From NCBI GenBank assembly GCA_904063045.1, contig CAJFCJ010000025.1, positions 744,001 through 808,000 of the forward strand: a stretch of 64,000 nucleotides of DNA. The letters are read 5' to 3'. This document shows positions 48,900 to 62,800 of the stretch, piece by piece. This DNA comes from Dimorphilus gyrociliatus. Its lineage: Eukaryota; Annelida; Polychaeta; Dinophilidae. Both the position numbers and the translations under genes were made by a program. Position 1 is the first letter of the stretch, and each line of letters begins with the position of its first letter. The notes under the pieces were generated by a model that ran no database searches, was not told the origin of the DNA, and saw only the letters and a list, made by a program, of their open reading frames with translations.

Positions 48900-49351
48900 A
48901 GTTTGTTTCGTTTGTTGCTAAGAGGTTTTACCGCTATTATATTAAACTGGCCTTTATTCTATATATACTGTATATATATATATATATATATATAGATATA
49001 TATTCATACGTCTATATGAAGTTGGCTTCTTGTACGTTTTCGGCTATTTCTAAACTATTTAAGATAGGACAGTATACGTTAATATCGATTTTCTATATCG
49101 TTCTTTTGTCTCCATTTGAACTGGGATTATATAAAATAGGCCAACTAAATCTATCATAGATACCGCACTATTGCTATGTGGCTAAAAAATAATTGAATAT
49201 GTAATTTCATGCATAAGAAGTAATATTTAATATTGTTAAAATCGTTATGTCTGTAATATTAAAGTGGATGATAAATTCATAGATTTTCTAGTTTGATTGA
49301 TAAAAGTTGTTGTAAATAAATCTATTCTATGAATAAACATGAGTATGCAAA

Positions 49352-49354
<3 letters not shown>

Positions 49355-49392
<38 letters not shown>
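49355..49392. repeat. (TA)n microsatellite
   Basis: About 38 bp of uninterrupted TA dinucleotides in the annexin upstream region. Confidence 0.95.
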
Positions 49393-49396
<4 letters not shown>

Positions 49397-50668
49397 ATGT
49401 ATAGTATTACATTTATTTTTATTATTTTGTTTACTTCGCAAAAAAGAAAGAGCGCTATTTTAACGTGTATATTTGTGCATGACATGCTGTTTTCGTCTTC
49501 TAGTAAATTCCTCAATGCTAGTCTTTATTCTTTATTTTTAAATTAGGTTAGTTAGTTATTTTTTAATAAATAAAAAAAAAGTAATAAATATAATCGCTGT
49601 AGTCTTTCTTCTATAAAACTATCAATTCTATACGAAAAGGCGTCATACCTATTCCATAATTGAAAATGATTCCAAGAAAATAATCTTCCAGGTTTGACTA
49701 AATCTTAATATAAATTCAAAACTTACTTTTTTTTTACGGTTTCCTTTATTAAATTAAAACTGGATACCGGAGCACAAATTTACGATATTTTCTGTATCAG
49801 CAGACAGATGGCGTAGCAGGAAAGTCAAGTTGTTAAATGTTAATCTTGTTACCTAATATTATGTTTCATTTTACTTGTTAATAATGTTATTTAAAATTGT
49901 TCTAGGCTTGCTTCCTCTTTCTGAGTCAAAAACTCAATAGTTCTCATTCTCTCTCTCTCTCTCTTTCTCCTTTAAATAGTTTTGAATTTTTTATATAATA
50001 AATATTCATGATTTGATTAAATCGAAAAGGTTCATAATAAATATTTAAGGGGAGGGAAAAGCAATATATTATTACTTTCTAAACATTGGAAATGTGCGAA
50101 AGCGATTAAAAAACACAGTAAAATAGAAAAGAGAGAATTGGTAGGGGGAGTGGGTGGGTGGGACAAGGGGGCAGTGAAGAATAGGTTGAGTAATGAACGA
50201 GCTTAGAATAGAGTAGACAGTTTGTTGAATACTTAAATCTGGTAAGGGCGGGGGGGGGGGGGAGAGCGGAGAGAGAGGGAGAGAGGGAGGACTTTATTGA
50301 ATTTTGACCTGAAAGAAAGACATAAAATAAAACTCTCTTTATGACTAATAATAATCAAAAAGAGAGTGTATAATAAAATATAATATAATAATTCTCCATT
50401 GAACGAAGAGCAAAAGGTAAAAGGGACTACGTTTCCTCAATACAAATAACGTCGATCATTGTTACTTTGTTAACACTTCGTTTCCCTTTCTTCTGTTTCA
50501 TTTAGCTTTTTATTTGGTTCAGAAAAAAAAGGAAAAAAAATGATGTTAATAATAAATTAATTCAATAGGATTATTGAATTTTTCTTTATACGTCTAAGAA
50601 TCATTAAAAGTTCTGAATGGAGAGCAAAGAACGATAAATATTAAGGACTGTTAGCATACTGTAGCTAA

Positions 50669-50695
50669 ACAGTATATATATACTGTATATATATC
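50669..50695. repeat. Inverted CAG/CTG palindrome pair
   Basis: ACAGTATATATATACTGTAT with flanks: a near-perfect inverted repeat, same design as the copies at 37959, 47852 and 54265. Confidence 0.85.
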
Positions 50696-51244
50696 TAAAT
50701 ATCTTTTTTAATAATGTTTCATCATCCTATTCAAGAATATAGCCATTCAAAAGAAGACAGAAATATATCTTAAAATCAATAAAATCTATGTTGTTTCAAT
50801 AAATTACTTTGTTTTAAAAGTAGAAGAAATGTATAAATAATTGCCAAATAATAAAATTGATTAATTAATTAGATAGGTTTAATATTGGCCTATTAAAATA
50901 TAAATAATCGAAAATTAGGTAAAAATATCCAAGATTGAAATCTACGTGAAGTAGGTTTTGTATGGATATGAATGTTTAATATTTATTTATAAATCATAAA
51001 ATACTAAAAGAAATACCTATAAAGTTGTTTTTTTTTCAAGTTTTCTTTTGTTTTTGTTTAATTCTTTTTTTTTATTAAAAACAAAATATAGAAAAATAAA
51101 AGAAGACGGGTTGAAACAAGTTCAAAAGAGAACATCGATAAGAGAAATTGATCAGCATAAACGCCACTCTTCATCCATGAAAAACGATCATTTGCCTTCA
51201 TTTCTCATGTTTGCCACGGATATATTTACTTGACAACTGAAAGA

Positions 51245-53556
51245 ATGTCTGGAATAATGGAACGTCTTAGCGATACAAAAATAGTTAATAAAGTGGTTAG
51301 TATTTAAATTAAGAAAACAGAAAAGATTTCTCAACTAACTGAAAATCATGTATACAAATGTATAAATATTTATGCAACTAACCGTTCAATCATGCCAGTT
51401 CAATGAAAATGTTCAATTCATGCGTTCAGCAAGTCACATTTGTAAACACTATGTTGACATAACTACTAAAGTATTTGTGAATGATATTGAGCATTATATT
51501 CCCACTTTAGCTCGAGTCAGGATTAATCAGTTTTTTTCTATAGCCTCCAGATATGAACAAGGAAAGATCAACTCTACTTTGGTCTTACAAGACGCCCGAT
51601 AAACTTTTAACTGTTAAATTAGGCGAAAATCCAGTAGAGTCTGTTAAAAAATTCATAGTTAATAATTTAACTATCCAGACCAACTACGAACTAGTTAGTA
51701 TTGGAGCTGCTATAACCAAATTTATGCCTTTCACTGCTATTCCTCCTCACGCACTCTCCTATAGTGTCCTTCTCATTCTACCAACAAAAAATACTTGTCT
51801 AACAATTTGGATGGAACAGGAAAAAGTTCAAGAATTTGAAATTCATCTTCTCAAAACTGTTTTCAATTTGAAGAAGAAACTAGCCGAAGTAACTGGATGG
51901 CCAATTCATCTAATTGATTTCACTGTACGAGGAGATGTTCTTGAAAATTCAGCGCAACTAATCAATTTACGTTTGGACGACAAAATACAATTGACTCTTC
52001 AACCTTCTCCACATTTCTTTATAAACATTGAAACATTTTGGGGGAAAACATACGAAATTGAAATAAACCAATTAACAACGGCCAGACAATTGATCAAATC
52101 AACTTTGATACAAACATTAACAGATGATGTACGATTTAACTATAAAATGTATTTACCCAATGAAAAATCATTTAAGCACTTGATAATGATTAAATTTAAC
52201 GGAATCTTGTTAAAATACGACGAATGCTTGAATAAATATAGGATTAAAGTTGGTGACCGTATAAAGCTGTTAACAACAGGCCAAGAAAGATGCGAAGAGA
52301 ATATTCAAGTTCATTTAACTATTTTAAATGGTAATTTATTCCAATTGCTTTTGGCAAAATACGATAATTGGTTTATTGCCTATTTAAAGCTATTAAGTAA
52401 TTCTGAAATTTACGTAAATAGCATAAAGATACGTTTGAATGGAAATTATGTCAATTGGGAAGAGCCAATTCTTTCTTCCTCCATAGATACTTCTAATAAA
52501 ATTATTATTAAAGCAAATGTTGACACGATTAACGAATCTGTAAAGAAATCGTCTACTGAATGTCTTCAATTAGCTGTTAGAGCGCCATCTGGGGTCATTC
52601 ACCATGTTCAAGTTGATAAAACTGCAAAGATAAGGGACGTTAGAAGAAAGTTAAAAGAAGAGAAATGTATGGAAAATCTTAAACATATGAAATTTTCGTA
52701 CGATTATCAAGTTTTACCTTCGAATTATTCGCTCAATGATTTATCGTCAAATGATGAAATCTATTTGGAATTAAAGTTCAAATCGTTACCAATTATCGTA
52801 AAAACCAAGACGAATTCAAGCATTTGCTTTAATCTACCTATTAATACGAGTTTAAGAGAGATTATTGAAAAGGTTAAGCCCGGTCGAAATAATATAGGAA
52901 TTATGATGGGAGGAGAATATCTGAAAGAGAAAGAAGGTTCTCTCCTAACAGACTACGGTTTATACGTCAATAGTTGTATTTGGTTGCGTAATATTGAATT
53001 TGAACAAATAATGTATCTATCATCTGAAAATAGTCAACAAATACCTCTGACAATCAGAACTGACGGTGTTGATTCGACTCAACTGCAAGAATTACATCTT
53101 TCGCCCGGTAGTAGAATATCTTTACAGCTTTTCATCAATTGGAGGTACAAGAAGCAACTTCAATTTCGTTCTGATAAGATAATTATTACTAGTTGGCATA
53201 AGAAAGGTTCAAAACCGGATTTAATCTTAGCCGAAGATAATAGTCGTTTATTAAACAATGGAAAAACTGGAAAAAGTATTAAATTTCAAGATAATCATGA
53301 AGATAACCGTGGAAAAGTCAATGATAGAATAAAATTAGACAAATATTCTTTACAACCATCAACATCGTTAGAATATAGGCGACTAAAACAGCAAACCTTG
53401 TTAAAGAATCGTCTATTCGAGAGTTTTACCGTTGATAGGAAGAAGAATGATTATAAAAGTAATTTCTGGTCGAGCGATGAACTAAGACGATTAGTTAGAA
53501 CTCCTAGTCTTAAATTATCCGTTTCATATGAAAATCAATCGAAATTCAAGATTTGA
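51245..53556 (+). CDS. Tandem ubiquitin-like-fold protein, unknown function
   Basis: Three exons, 51245-51295, 51399-51476 and 51544-53556, give 713 residues. I do not recognise the gene as a whole. From about residue 62 to 525 it consists of repeating beta-grasp segments of about 70 residues. Clearest are 128-196 (hydrophobic strands, VFNLKKKLAEVTGWPIHLID helix, LRLDDKIQLTLQ end), 383-454 (LQLAVRAPSGVIHHVQVDKT, IRDVRRKLKEE, LSSNDEIYLEL) and 457-525 (PIIVKTKTNSSICFNL, SLREIIEKVKPG, LTDYGLYVNSCIWL). Weaker copies lie at 62-124, 200-286 and 297-366. None ends in the Gly-Gly needed for conjugation, so it is not a polyubiquitin precursor. The last 180 residues are basic and disordered-looking. 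No catalytic motif, signal peptide or membrane helix is seen. The 67-bp second intron and the short N-terminal exons are inferred from splice sites; a later start at 51553 is possible. Confidence 0.78.
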
Positions 53557-53865
53557 TTTTTTTTTATCTCATTAATTATGTAAATTTATGCAAATAAATA
53601 ACAATATATTTTTTATAATGAAGTGATGTTTTGTATTAAAACAATTAACGATACTTTACGGTAATAAGTTTTCAGTGACAAAACAGGTTCAAGGCATATA
53701 TATATATAATTTTAAATATACTGTATTATTTGTATATTTAGCTTTCAAGCGTCCCATTTTCCCTCCAACCGACAGCCTCCAAAAGAAAGAAAAAGGAAAT
53801 AGAAACTTCTTCATTACCATTTGTAATTAACATAGTTTTGTTCTGTTTTTATTTTTGGTTCTTTT
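53557..53865. other. Convergent 3' region
   Basis: 309 bp between the stops of the ubiquitin-like gene (+) and the sushi mosaic gene (-). An AATAAA at about 53594 suits the plus-strand transcript. It also contains a TA run and a TATACTGTATT motif near 53716. No coding sequence. Confidence 0.5.
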
Positions 53866-56800
53866 TTATGATCTAAGTTCTAAAAATCTATTAGAGAGTT
53901 GAGAATAGTTCTGACCAACTGGTGGACCTTGAGGAGGCTGATTTGGAAAGAGGATATTACGTAGCTGGGACGTACTTACACGAGGTACTTGCTTAGCATT
54001 CTGAGCCAAGAATTTACTCCAAGGACCTTGACCGAATGCTTTCGTTAAATTTTGTGCTAAAAGTAAAATATCACGTTTTATAGTTAGTATATCAACAAGT
54101 ACAATTCCACCAAATGTAACGCTCATCATAGCTATAGCCACGCTTCCGTAAGTATTAGCATCTGCAGCTTCCGTTGGAGTATTATCACTTGAATCTGTTT
54201 GTGAAAATTGCATCATTATTATCATCCGTCTACAATATATTATACATAATATATAGTATATAAATGTATACTGTATATATATCATTTACCTGAGCATTCT
54301 TTCGGCGATGGTTCCCAACTAACCGTATTTCCTGAAGGTTTACAATATGATACAAACCAATCCTTTGTTACGGTTTTACCGTCTTCGACTATAGTTGTCT
54401 TATAATTTTGCGGACAAGAGAAATTTGCATATGTCCAAGAAGATGTCTTTGTTGTGTTCGCTTTAATATTTGTAGATACAATAACATTCAAACAGTGAGA
54501 TATTTTACAAGATGGCAATACGCCTATCCATTCTCCATTTTCATTGCAAAACATAGATGTTGAAGCCGGAAGGCTTGTATCATTTTTAGTTGCATTTGCA
54601 ACCCTAGAGGATATTGCAGAATTTCCTTTTTCTGAATCCAGTTGATATCCAGTTCGACACGTGTACACAATCGTATTACCGTACGATGTGCTAAGATTTG
54701 AAGGTACAGCATTATCCACAACAATAACAGCTGGACATGTTATGAGAACACAGCCTATTTGCCTAAAGAAGATACTGATTGCCCATTGACCGTTCTCTTG
54801 ACAGATTCCCTTTATTTGTGTTTGAATTTCACTTTTCGGTGTTTGCGCTCCCAGTTTAAATTGATATCCTTTCAAGCATTTATATTTTACAATAGAATTC
54901 ATATTGATAGTTGAATAAATAGCTTCAGCATGTGGTAATTTATATGGTGTACCGCAGACTATTTCAACGCAATCGGGAACTGTATTATTCCATTGCGAAC
55001 CAGGATTACACTTTATTCCCCATTTACGGGCGTTTGAATTGGCAAATTTATGACCTTCTTTACACGTATACTCCCAAACACTGTCCAAGTCAGTTGTATT
55101 TCCCTTTCGGATACTATTGGCTGGATATGGTGCCGATGGACATCGATTAGTTAAACAATTTCCGACTTCACTAGACCATTTACCAATCTCCAAGCATGTT
55201 ATTATTGTTTGCTGAGTACCGTCAGGTAATCTCGAATCGTTATTACATTGTATTTTAAGTTTAGTTTCCGCTATATGAGAAACTGATGAAGAGTTGACTT
55301 TCAAAGTAGAACTGAAATCTGCGGACGAACAGAACGTTTGTTTACAGGCTGGAGGATCCTTATTTGACCATTCGGAATTTTCGTTACAGGTTATAGATAG
55401 CTTAAGACTACCATCGGGGAACGAATGTTGCTTAAAGCAACTATATTTGATGACAGTTTTCATTGGAAATACTGACGGACGATTATCAGTAGCGTTAATA
55501 ACGAAAGGTGGTGGTTTGCAATTTGTTTGGGAACAGGGCCTAAGCGTTGAAGGAACCCAGGCTAAAGATTTAGTACAGTTTAAGATCTTTCTCACTTGTC
55601 CATCGGGAAATCTCATACCAGGTTCACATTCTATCAAAGAATATGACTCTGAAACAAGCTGTTTTACAATAGCATTTTTAACTTCAGGAGGTGGTCCGCA
55701 ACGATTTATTCCACAAGATGGACTCCTCGGGTGCATAGCACCTGACAATTTACAGAATGACCAAACGCCTTCTCTACCGTCAGTATGAAGTTGACCTTTT
55801 GGACATTTCATAAAATATTCACCCGGGTATTTAATAACCCGATCAACATATTCCAATCCTTCGAGAATCTTAAATTTGCATAAAATATCTCGACATCTCC
55901 AAAGTTTTGCATCATAAGACCATTTTTTTGTTGCCAAACAAGTAATAGTTCTACTTATACCACGATCTTCGTATTCCATACCAATTGGACAGGTATATTC
56001 AACAGTAGATCCAATCAAGAATACTTCCGGTTTTGAAATGATGGCGTGTGGAATAACAGATGGAGATGGGCAAACAATTGCTTTGCATTGAGGTACTCCT
56101 CGACTCCAGCGATCTCCTAAGCAGGAGACTTTGATCGATTGTAAAGTTGAATCTTCTATAAATTCATATCCTTCGTGACAGACAAAAGTAACGTATAAAC
56201 CTTTTGAAACATAGCCTTCAGGGCCATATTTGTTCGCATTGGGTACGACAGCTAGTCCTTGACAAATAACATCTTCTTGTTTTACGGGAGGATCAGTTGG
56301 CTTGGGATTAGGATCAAATTTGTCTGTAGGTTTTGGAGTCGTTGCAGGTGGTAATTCGCAAACAGGAGATGCACCCGACCAACTTTTATCGCCTTGGCAT
56401 TTTCTTGTCAAATCTCCTGATTTTAAAATATAGCCAAAATTGCATGAATAAGTTTTTTCCTGACCAAATCCATTCTGACCAAATACTTGTGCATTAAAGA
56501 CAATAGGAGGCTCTGGACATTCTATCGGTTCACAACTAATTGGAGAACCTGACCAACTGGTATCAGCTTGACAAATAATTTCTTTATCTCCTTCGCTTTG
56601 TTCGTGTCCCTCGAAGCATTTATAAAAGATTTTCGACTGAAAAACGTATTCTTCTCCATATGCGATAGCGTTAGTTGGATTTTCCGGTTTACCGCAAGCC
56701 AATCTCTTACAAATAGGAAGTGTTCCAGTCCATTCCCGATTTGCTTGACAAATTCTAGTAACTACTTTTCCGTCGTCTGTTGAGAATCCATCTTGGCAAA

Positions 56801-59800
56801 TATATTTCAAACTATCTCCGAAACGATAAGAATCTCCTTCAATTACTGCAAATGGTATAACTTCTGGAACTGTACAATTGACCCTTTCGCAAACTGGCTT
56901 TTCATCTCTCCAGACTTTATCAGCGTCACATTTAATTTGAAGATTTCCGCTAATTTTTTCATAACCATTATCGCATACATAAGTAACAACATCTTCAAAT
57001 AAGAATTGCCCACTTTTCTCACCATTACTAATATCTCCAGGATCACCGCAAGTTATTTCTATAAAATATTAATATTAAAGGTTTACATATGTAAATAGAT
57101 ATATGAATTTTATACTTTCGCAAACTGGTAATGTGCCATTCCATTTCCTATCTTCTAAACATTGTATTATAAACACTCCTTTAGTTTTATAATAGCCAGG
57201 ATAGCAAGTGTAATTTACGTAATCTAAATAAGAGAATGACGTTTCCTTGTAGCTGGCATGGTCTACCTGTGACGCCGGACCGCAAGAAACCTCTGTTGAA
57301 GGAAAAGAGCATTGAATTAATTAGCAATAGAAATTAATATTTTTTGTTTGTTGTACTTTTGCAAACTGGCCAGGGTGCATTCCAAATAAGACTATCATTA
57401 ACTAGAATACACTGAAGAGACAAGTTTCCGCTGGTTAGCTCATATCCTGTATCGCATTCATAGACAATAGTATCGTTATAGTAGAAGGAACCCTTTCTGG
57501 TCGAATTGTAAATAGTTGGAGGATCTGAACAAGTATCTCGATCGCACACGGCGGATGGATGAGACCAAGTTTTATTTGATTCACATTCAAGACTTAGGAA
57601 ACCCGTTACATTTGTAAAACCAGGATGACATTCATAATTAACAACTCCTTGATATAAGAAATTCGTATATCTTCTTGTTCCATTTCCAGTAGTTCCTGGA
57701 TCGCCGCAAGATATTCTTTCGCAGACCAGTGTTTCACCACTCCATAGAGCGCTGGCTAGACATGTATGCTCATGATCGCCACTTTTTCTTTGATATCCCT
57801 CGTCGCAATCCCATCTAATTGTATCATTGTAGAGGAAATTATGCCAATTTATAGTTGCATTATCGACTTTCTCAGGGAATCCGCAATTTAGTCTAAGGCA
57901 AACTGGAGGAGCGCCCGTCCAAAGTCCAGTATCTAAACATGTTCGAACAAAGGTACCACCAGTAAGATTATAACCTGTAACGCAATCAAAAGTAGTATTT
58001 TCTCCTATTTTCGTTCCATAATCAATTCGTGTTGTTAGATTTACATCTGGCAAAGGTGGACAATGTGTACGTACACAGTGTGGTTTTTCACTCCAAGTAA
58101 AATTAGCCTGACAAGTTGAAAAGTTATGTTTGGCAATGACGAAATACTGATCACAGAAATAATCCGCTCTATCTTCATATTTTGTCATAGTAAAGTTTCT
58201 ACCTCCATTATTAATAGTAGGAGGAGACTTACAATCAACAATTGGACACGTGGGAGCTTCACCAGTCCAAGTTCCATTGTCCAAACATGTTCTACTTAAA
58301 TTTCCACTAAACCAATAATAACCCAAAACACATGAATATGTTATTGTAATATTTAATGGAAAAATTTGAGTGACTGGTAGCCTAGTTGAATTTATAACGG
58401 GGGGAGGTTCAGGACATTCAACTCTCTTGCAAGATGGTAAAGTTGACCAGGAACCGTTAGCGAGGCAAGTTGTCGTACTAGAGTTTACCAATGAGAAATA
58501 CCGATTACAATAGTAAGTTGCTACTGCTTGATAGAAAGTATGTAATGAAATTGTCAAGTTAACCTGTCCATTGGCTATTAGTGGAAAGTTTCCGCATGAT
58601 GCATCTGTAACGAAAAGTAAAATAAAGATAATATATTCAATTTACAATATATAGTGCCACGGTGTATTTACTTACATTCGCAAACGGGCTCCTGACCAGT
58701 ATACGTTCCGTTTTCAGTGCATTTTCTTACAATATCGCCACCCACGTGTACGTTTCCAGTTGTACATGTATATGTTATATTGGTATCAACTAGAAAATCG
58801 TTGGTTATACGAGTTGTATTTGTTGGTTCACCAGGATCAGGACAAGTTACTCCTACATTAAAAACAGTTTGAATTACTTGAATTAGAAAGCTTTAAATTT
58901 ATGAATTATCTTACTATTGCAGATTGGACTTTCAGTCCAACTTCCGTTGTCCTGACAATGGATTCTATCATTTCCAATCATTTCGAAATGCTCTGCACAA
59001 GTATAATTAACTGTTTGTTGATATTTTGTTCCTTCAACATGTTTAGTAGAATATTTAACGATAGCTGGCTCCTTACAATCGACAAGGGAACAGTCTGAAG
59101 CTCCAGTTGGAATCCAGATACGCTCAGATCCACATATGTAAGTAAGATTCTTATATCTTAGGTCATTGTCTAATACTTCGTATCCTAATTGGCAACTGTA
59201 TGTTGCCTTGTCCAGATAAGCGAATCCTGATTTTTCGACAAAAGTTGAGTAGGTGTAATTTGAAGGAGGTGTGGAGCACTCGAAATCTGTAAGAAATCAT
59301 CATTTCATATGTATTAATATATTTAACCGTTCAATATATTTTCAATTTTTAGTCTTACATTCGCAAGCAAATGTAGTAGGTGTAGAGCAATCTTGGGATT
59401 CAAAAATTTTTGCTGCTGGCCTCAAGTAAATAACACATTCTCCTACATTGCTGTTTAAAACATTCTGAATTGATTCCACAGTGTCATTTCTACCTTCGAA
59501 GAAAAACTCATTATCTCTTTTTCTTGCTCCTATAAATATTTTCCTGTAAAGGTTGTGTAATAAAGTTAATACGGATTATTAATTTTGTTATTCCAGATAT
59601 ATTAAAAAACAAACCCCGAAGGTTCAACATCTTTCGAATATTCCCTAAGAAACTCTGACGTCCCATCCTCTATTGCTTCTTTAGAGATCAATAAGCCATG
59701 ATTACTTTCACAATGATTTTTAGCATGAACATAACTAGCTTTAGCATTAGCAACGCCATCAAAAGATGAATGATAGAAACATCTATGAGTCTTTGTTGTA

Positions 59801-62800
59801 GGACGAAAAGGTAGAGGGCAGTAATCTGTTTTAAATATATTTATTTTCTAAACATTTACAGTGATTTTTGATGAAAAACTTCAATATTAATATTAGTATA
59901 AATTAACATATAGTTACGTTGGCACTTATAACTTTGTGTACTCCAGCTGCCTGTCTTTAGGCAAGCTACGTTGGTTATATTTTTTGGAGCCCACATAATC
60001 TCCGTTTCCGGTTGAGTTGAAATATAAAAGTTTTCCTTACAAGCCAGAGTTGCTAAGTGAGAATACTCTGTCAGAGTTTGATAAACCCAGATTCCATCAT
60101 GTACCGTTGTGAGATTTCCACAATTTATTTCTGTTAAAAGATTGAATATTAAATAATAACACTTTTATAATTTCTGTTAGTTGTTGTTCAAATGACATGG
60201 AAATATCTTACTGTTCTCACAGTTGTTGCCTGAATAGCCTGGTGCGCAAATACATTCATAATGCGGAGAGATGTTCTGTGGAAAACACGTTCCTCCATTA
60301 TGACAAGTATCTTGTTGACAGTAGTTATGTTTATCTAATTTAATAAAAGTATATGAACTAATAAGTGGTTGAAATTGATATTTTATGATAAATTTTACTT
60401 GAATAGCATTTAAGAGCACCGAAATTCAGTTCAAATTCATATCCATTAGGCCAATATACTTTATAAATTGGTACTCTACTCTTTCCTATTATATAGCCAC
60501 TATCTTCATCGTCAAACATACATTGACAGGGGCGATAATTCGGACCAGGATAATCGCATATACGATTTGTCACTTCGTCAGATATACTAAAAAATGCTGA
60601 TTCGGGTGTTGCTACCATAATGTTTGAAATATGATGTTTAGAGGCACATTCAATATCAACATCTTGAGTACACACATAAAATAGACTTTTAAACTGTTCA
60701 ATTAGTTCAAACGAATAACTGTTAACATAGAGATCTAATTAATATTCTATAGAGAAAATGTTCAAAAGGAATAATCACCCCAAATCAAAGGTAGTGTTTT
60801 CTTGAGTCTGAAAATTAAATTGTAGTCTTGTCAAAATAGGTGAACCAAAATGGCAATTTACGCTTAGTGGTTTATGTTTACCATCTGGTCCATCAATATC
60901 AATATACTTTTGAGCATACCCTGTTAGCAGTGGGGAATTTTCTTTAATATCATTACAGGTTTTCTCATATACTGCAGCTATTTTGAGGATTGAAAGAAGC
61001 TTGTTTAAATATTCATTCATTAAAAGATAAAATATATATTATGTCTAATTGAATTATAACTTACTATTACAAGTGGCTGCTGTATTATTAAACCAAGCCC
61101 AATCGTTCAGTGTACATGTTAATACAAATCGATGATTTTCGGGAAAACCATTCTCGTATCCAGGTTTACATATATATTCTTTAATTGCACCTAATGTATG
61201 TGTTCCGAATATTGAGACAATCTTTGCATTAGCCACCGCCGGCGGAGTAACTGCGCAATTATGAAGTGTGCATTCTGCCGATGACAAATTCCAGGATCCG
61301 TCTGAGCCACAAAGTAGAGGTTGTACTATCGATGCACCGTTTAATGAATATTCGTTGTTACAAGTTAAAATTTCAGTGTCGCCTACATGATAGTTTTTTT
61401 TGGCAAGCAAACTCAAATTGAAATTATTAAACGTTGAAAACTCTGGACATTTAGTTGCCTGGCATAAGAATGGTGCGACACTTTCACAGCCGACGACATG
61501 ATATTTTAAAGGATTTGAAGAGTTACATAACGAGGCATGAACACATTTATTTTCTGTAAGGTCATTTGCACTCGCCGCCCATAATGAATGTTCAGTCAAA
61601 GGTGACTCATCAGACCAAACGATAGCTCCGCTCTTTCTAAACAAACCAATAAGCGCACTTGTCGAACCAAATTCGTAATGAGTTCTTATCAATGTTGCCA
61701 AGTTTACGTCCTCTAGCTTTGCTAATGTTGAATCTAGCTGTTCGCATATATATTTAGCTTCGTCTCTTGTGCCAACAAGATTTACGGATTGCGATGGCCA
61801 ATAGCAAGTTTCATTGTAAAGAACAAAATTCTCGGGGCAGTTCACTATAAACATACAATTGAATTCCTATACAGTATATTTCCAATGAATGAAACTAAAA
61901 GAAAAGAGTAGAATTAAAAATGTATAAAGACTTACAGTAACACGAAAGCGTATTCTCTCCCGACCATGAACCGGATGAGTAACAGTAGGATTCTTGTGAG
62001 CTTAATGATGATTCTAAAAATACTGTATTTGTACAATTAATCAACGCTTTTGAGCCGTAAACTGGTAATTGCCCAGGAGGATCGTACGTTACAGTTAGGT
62101 CGCCAGTAGCAGTAAGATTTGTACAAACTTTCGCTAAATTGATGATATTATTTGAAAATTTCCATTAAATAAGTTTGGTTGTGAGAGATGTTTTGTAAAT
62201 AATCTACTTACGTATTTTACAATGTTCATCAAGTTCAACAGGATAACCTGGATGGCAATGACAACCGTAAGTTGAAGTTGTTTTTAAGTAACAATTTCCG
62301 TGATCTCCGCAAGGATTAGTTGAGCATGGATTTATAAGACCACCGGTAAAATAGCCATAAGATACACAAACTAAAGGACCAATGCTTATCTCTAAAGATA
62401 AATCATTTGTGGGAGGAGCATACTTGATCGCTTTAATTGGTAACTTCTCTTTATTCACAATATTTCCATAATCCATAGTCGGAGAACCCATATTATCGCA
62501 TTTACAAGGCATTCTAGGATCTTCATTCTTGCACATACTATCAGTGTCATATGCCCAATCAGTACTAGTTTTCTCAACATTATTACTTTCGTAAACCCAT
62601 GAAATGGATTTACTAACCATGTAACTACTTGTACAAGATATCTTAACTTCTTGATAGCAATATGGTGAGGCATTGACTACATCTCTAAAAAACAATAATT
62701 TTAAAGAGATATATTATTCAATTGATCGTAAAATAGTAAAATATTCTTACTTGACTTGCTCATAAGGTGTATTACCTCCTTTTCCGTATTTATATTCAAT

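Larger units (their letters stand above)
48900..51244. other. Divergent intergenic region, annexin/ubiquitin-like gene
   Basis: 2.35 kb between divergent genes. It includes a TATATACTGTATATA palindrome with a TA tract (about 48960-48993), a 38 bp TA tract (49355-49392), a CT tract (49949-49964), a G-rich patch with a potential G-quadruplex at 50144-50162 and a 13-G run near 50250, and a second palindrome pair at 50669-50695. No gene recognised. Confidence 0.5.

Noticed and set aside
51372-51602. Single 76-codon frame ending at 51602
   Set aside because: Only its central part (51399-51476) is kept as an exon; splicing out 51477-51543 joins it in frame to the long ubiquitin-like exon.
54195-54289. 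Closer acceptor (TTGTAG before ACGGATG) for the last exon of the mosaic receptor
   Set aside because: Entering there in the required phase meets a stop at once; the acceptor at 54195 keeps the frame.
54932-55788. Plus-strand frames (72 and 164 codons) across the CCP exon
   Set aside because: Antisense shadows of a long coding exon with clear CCP periodicity on the other strand.
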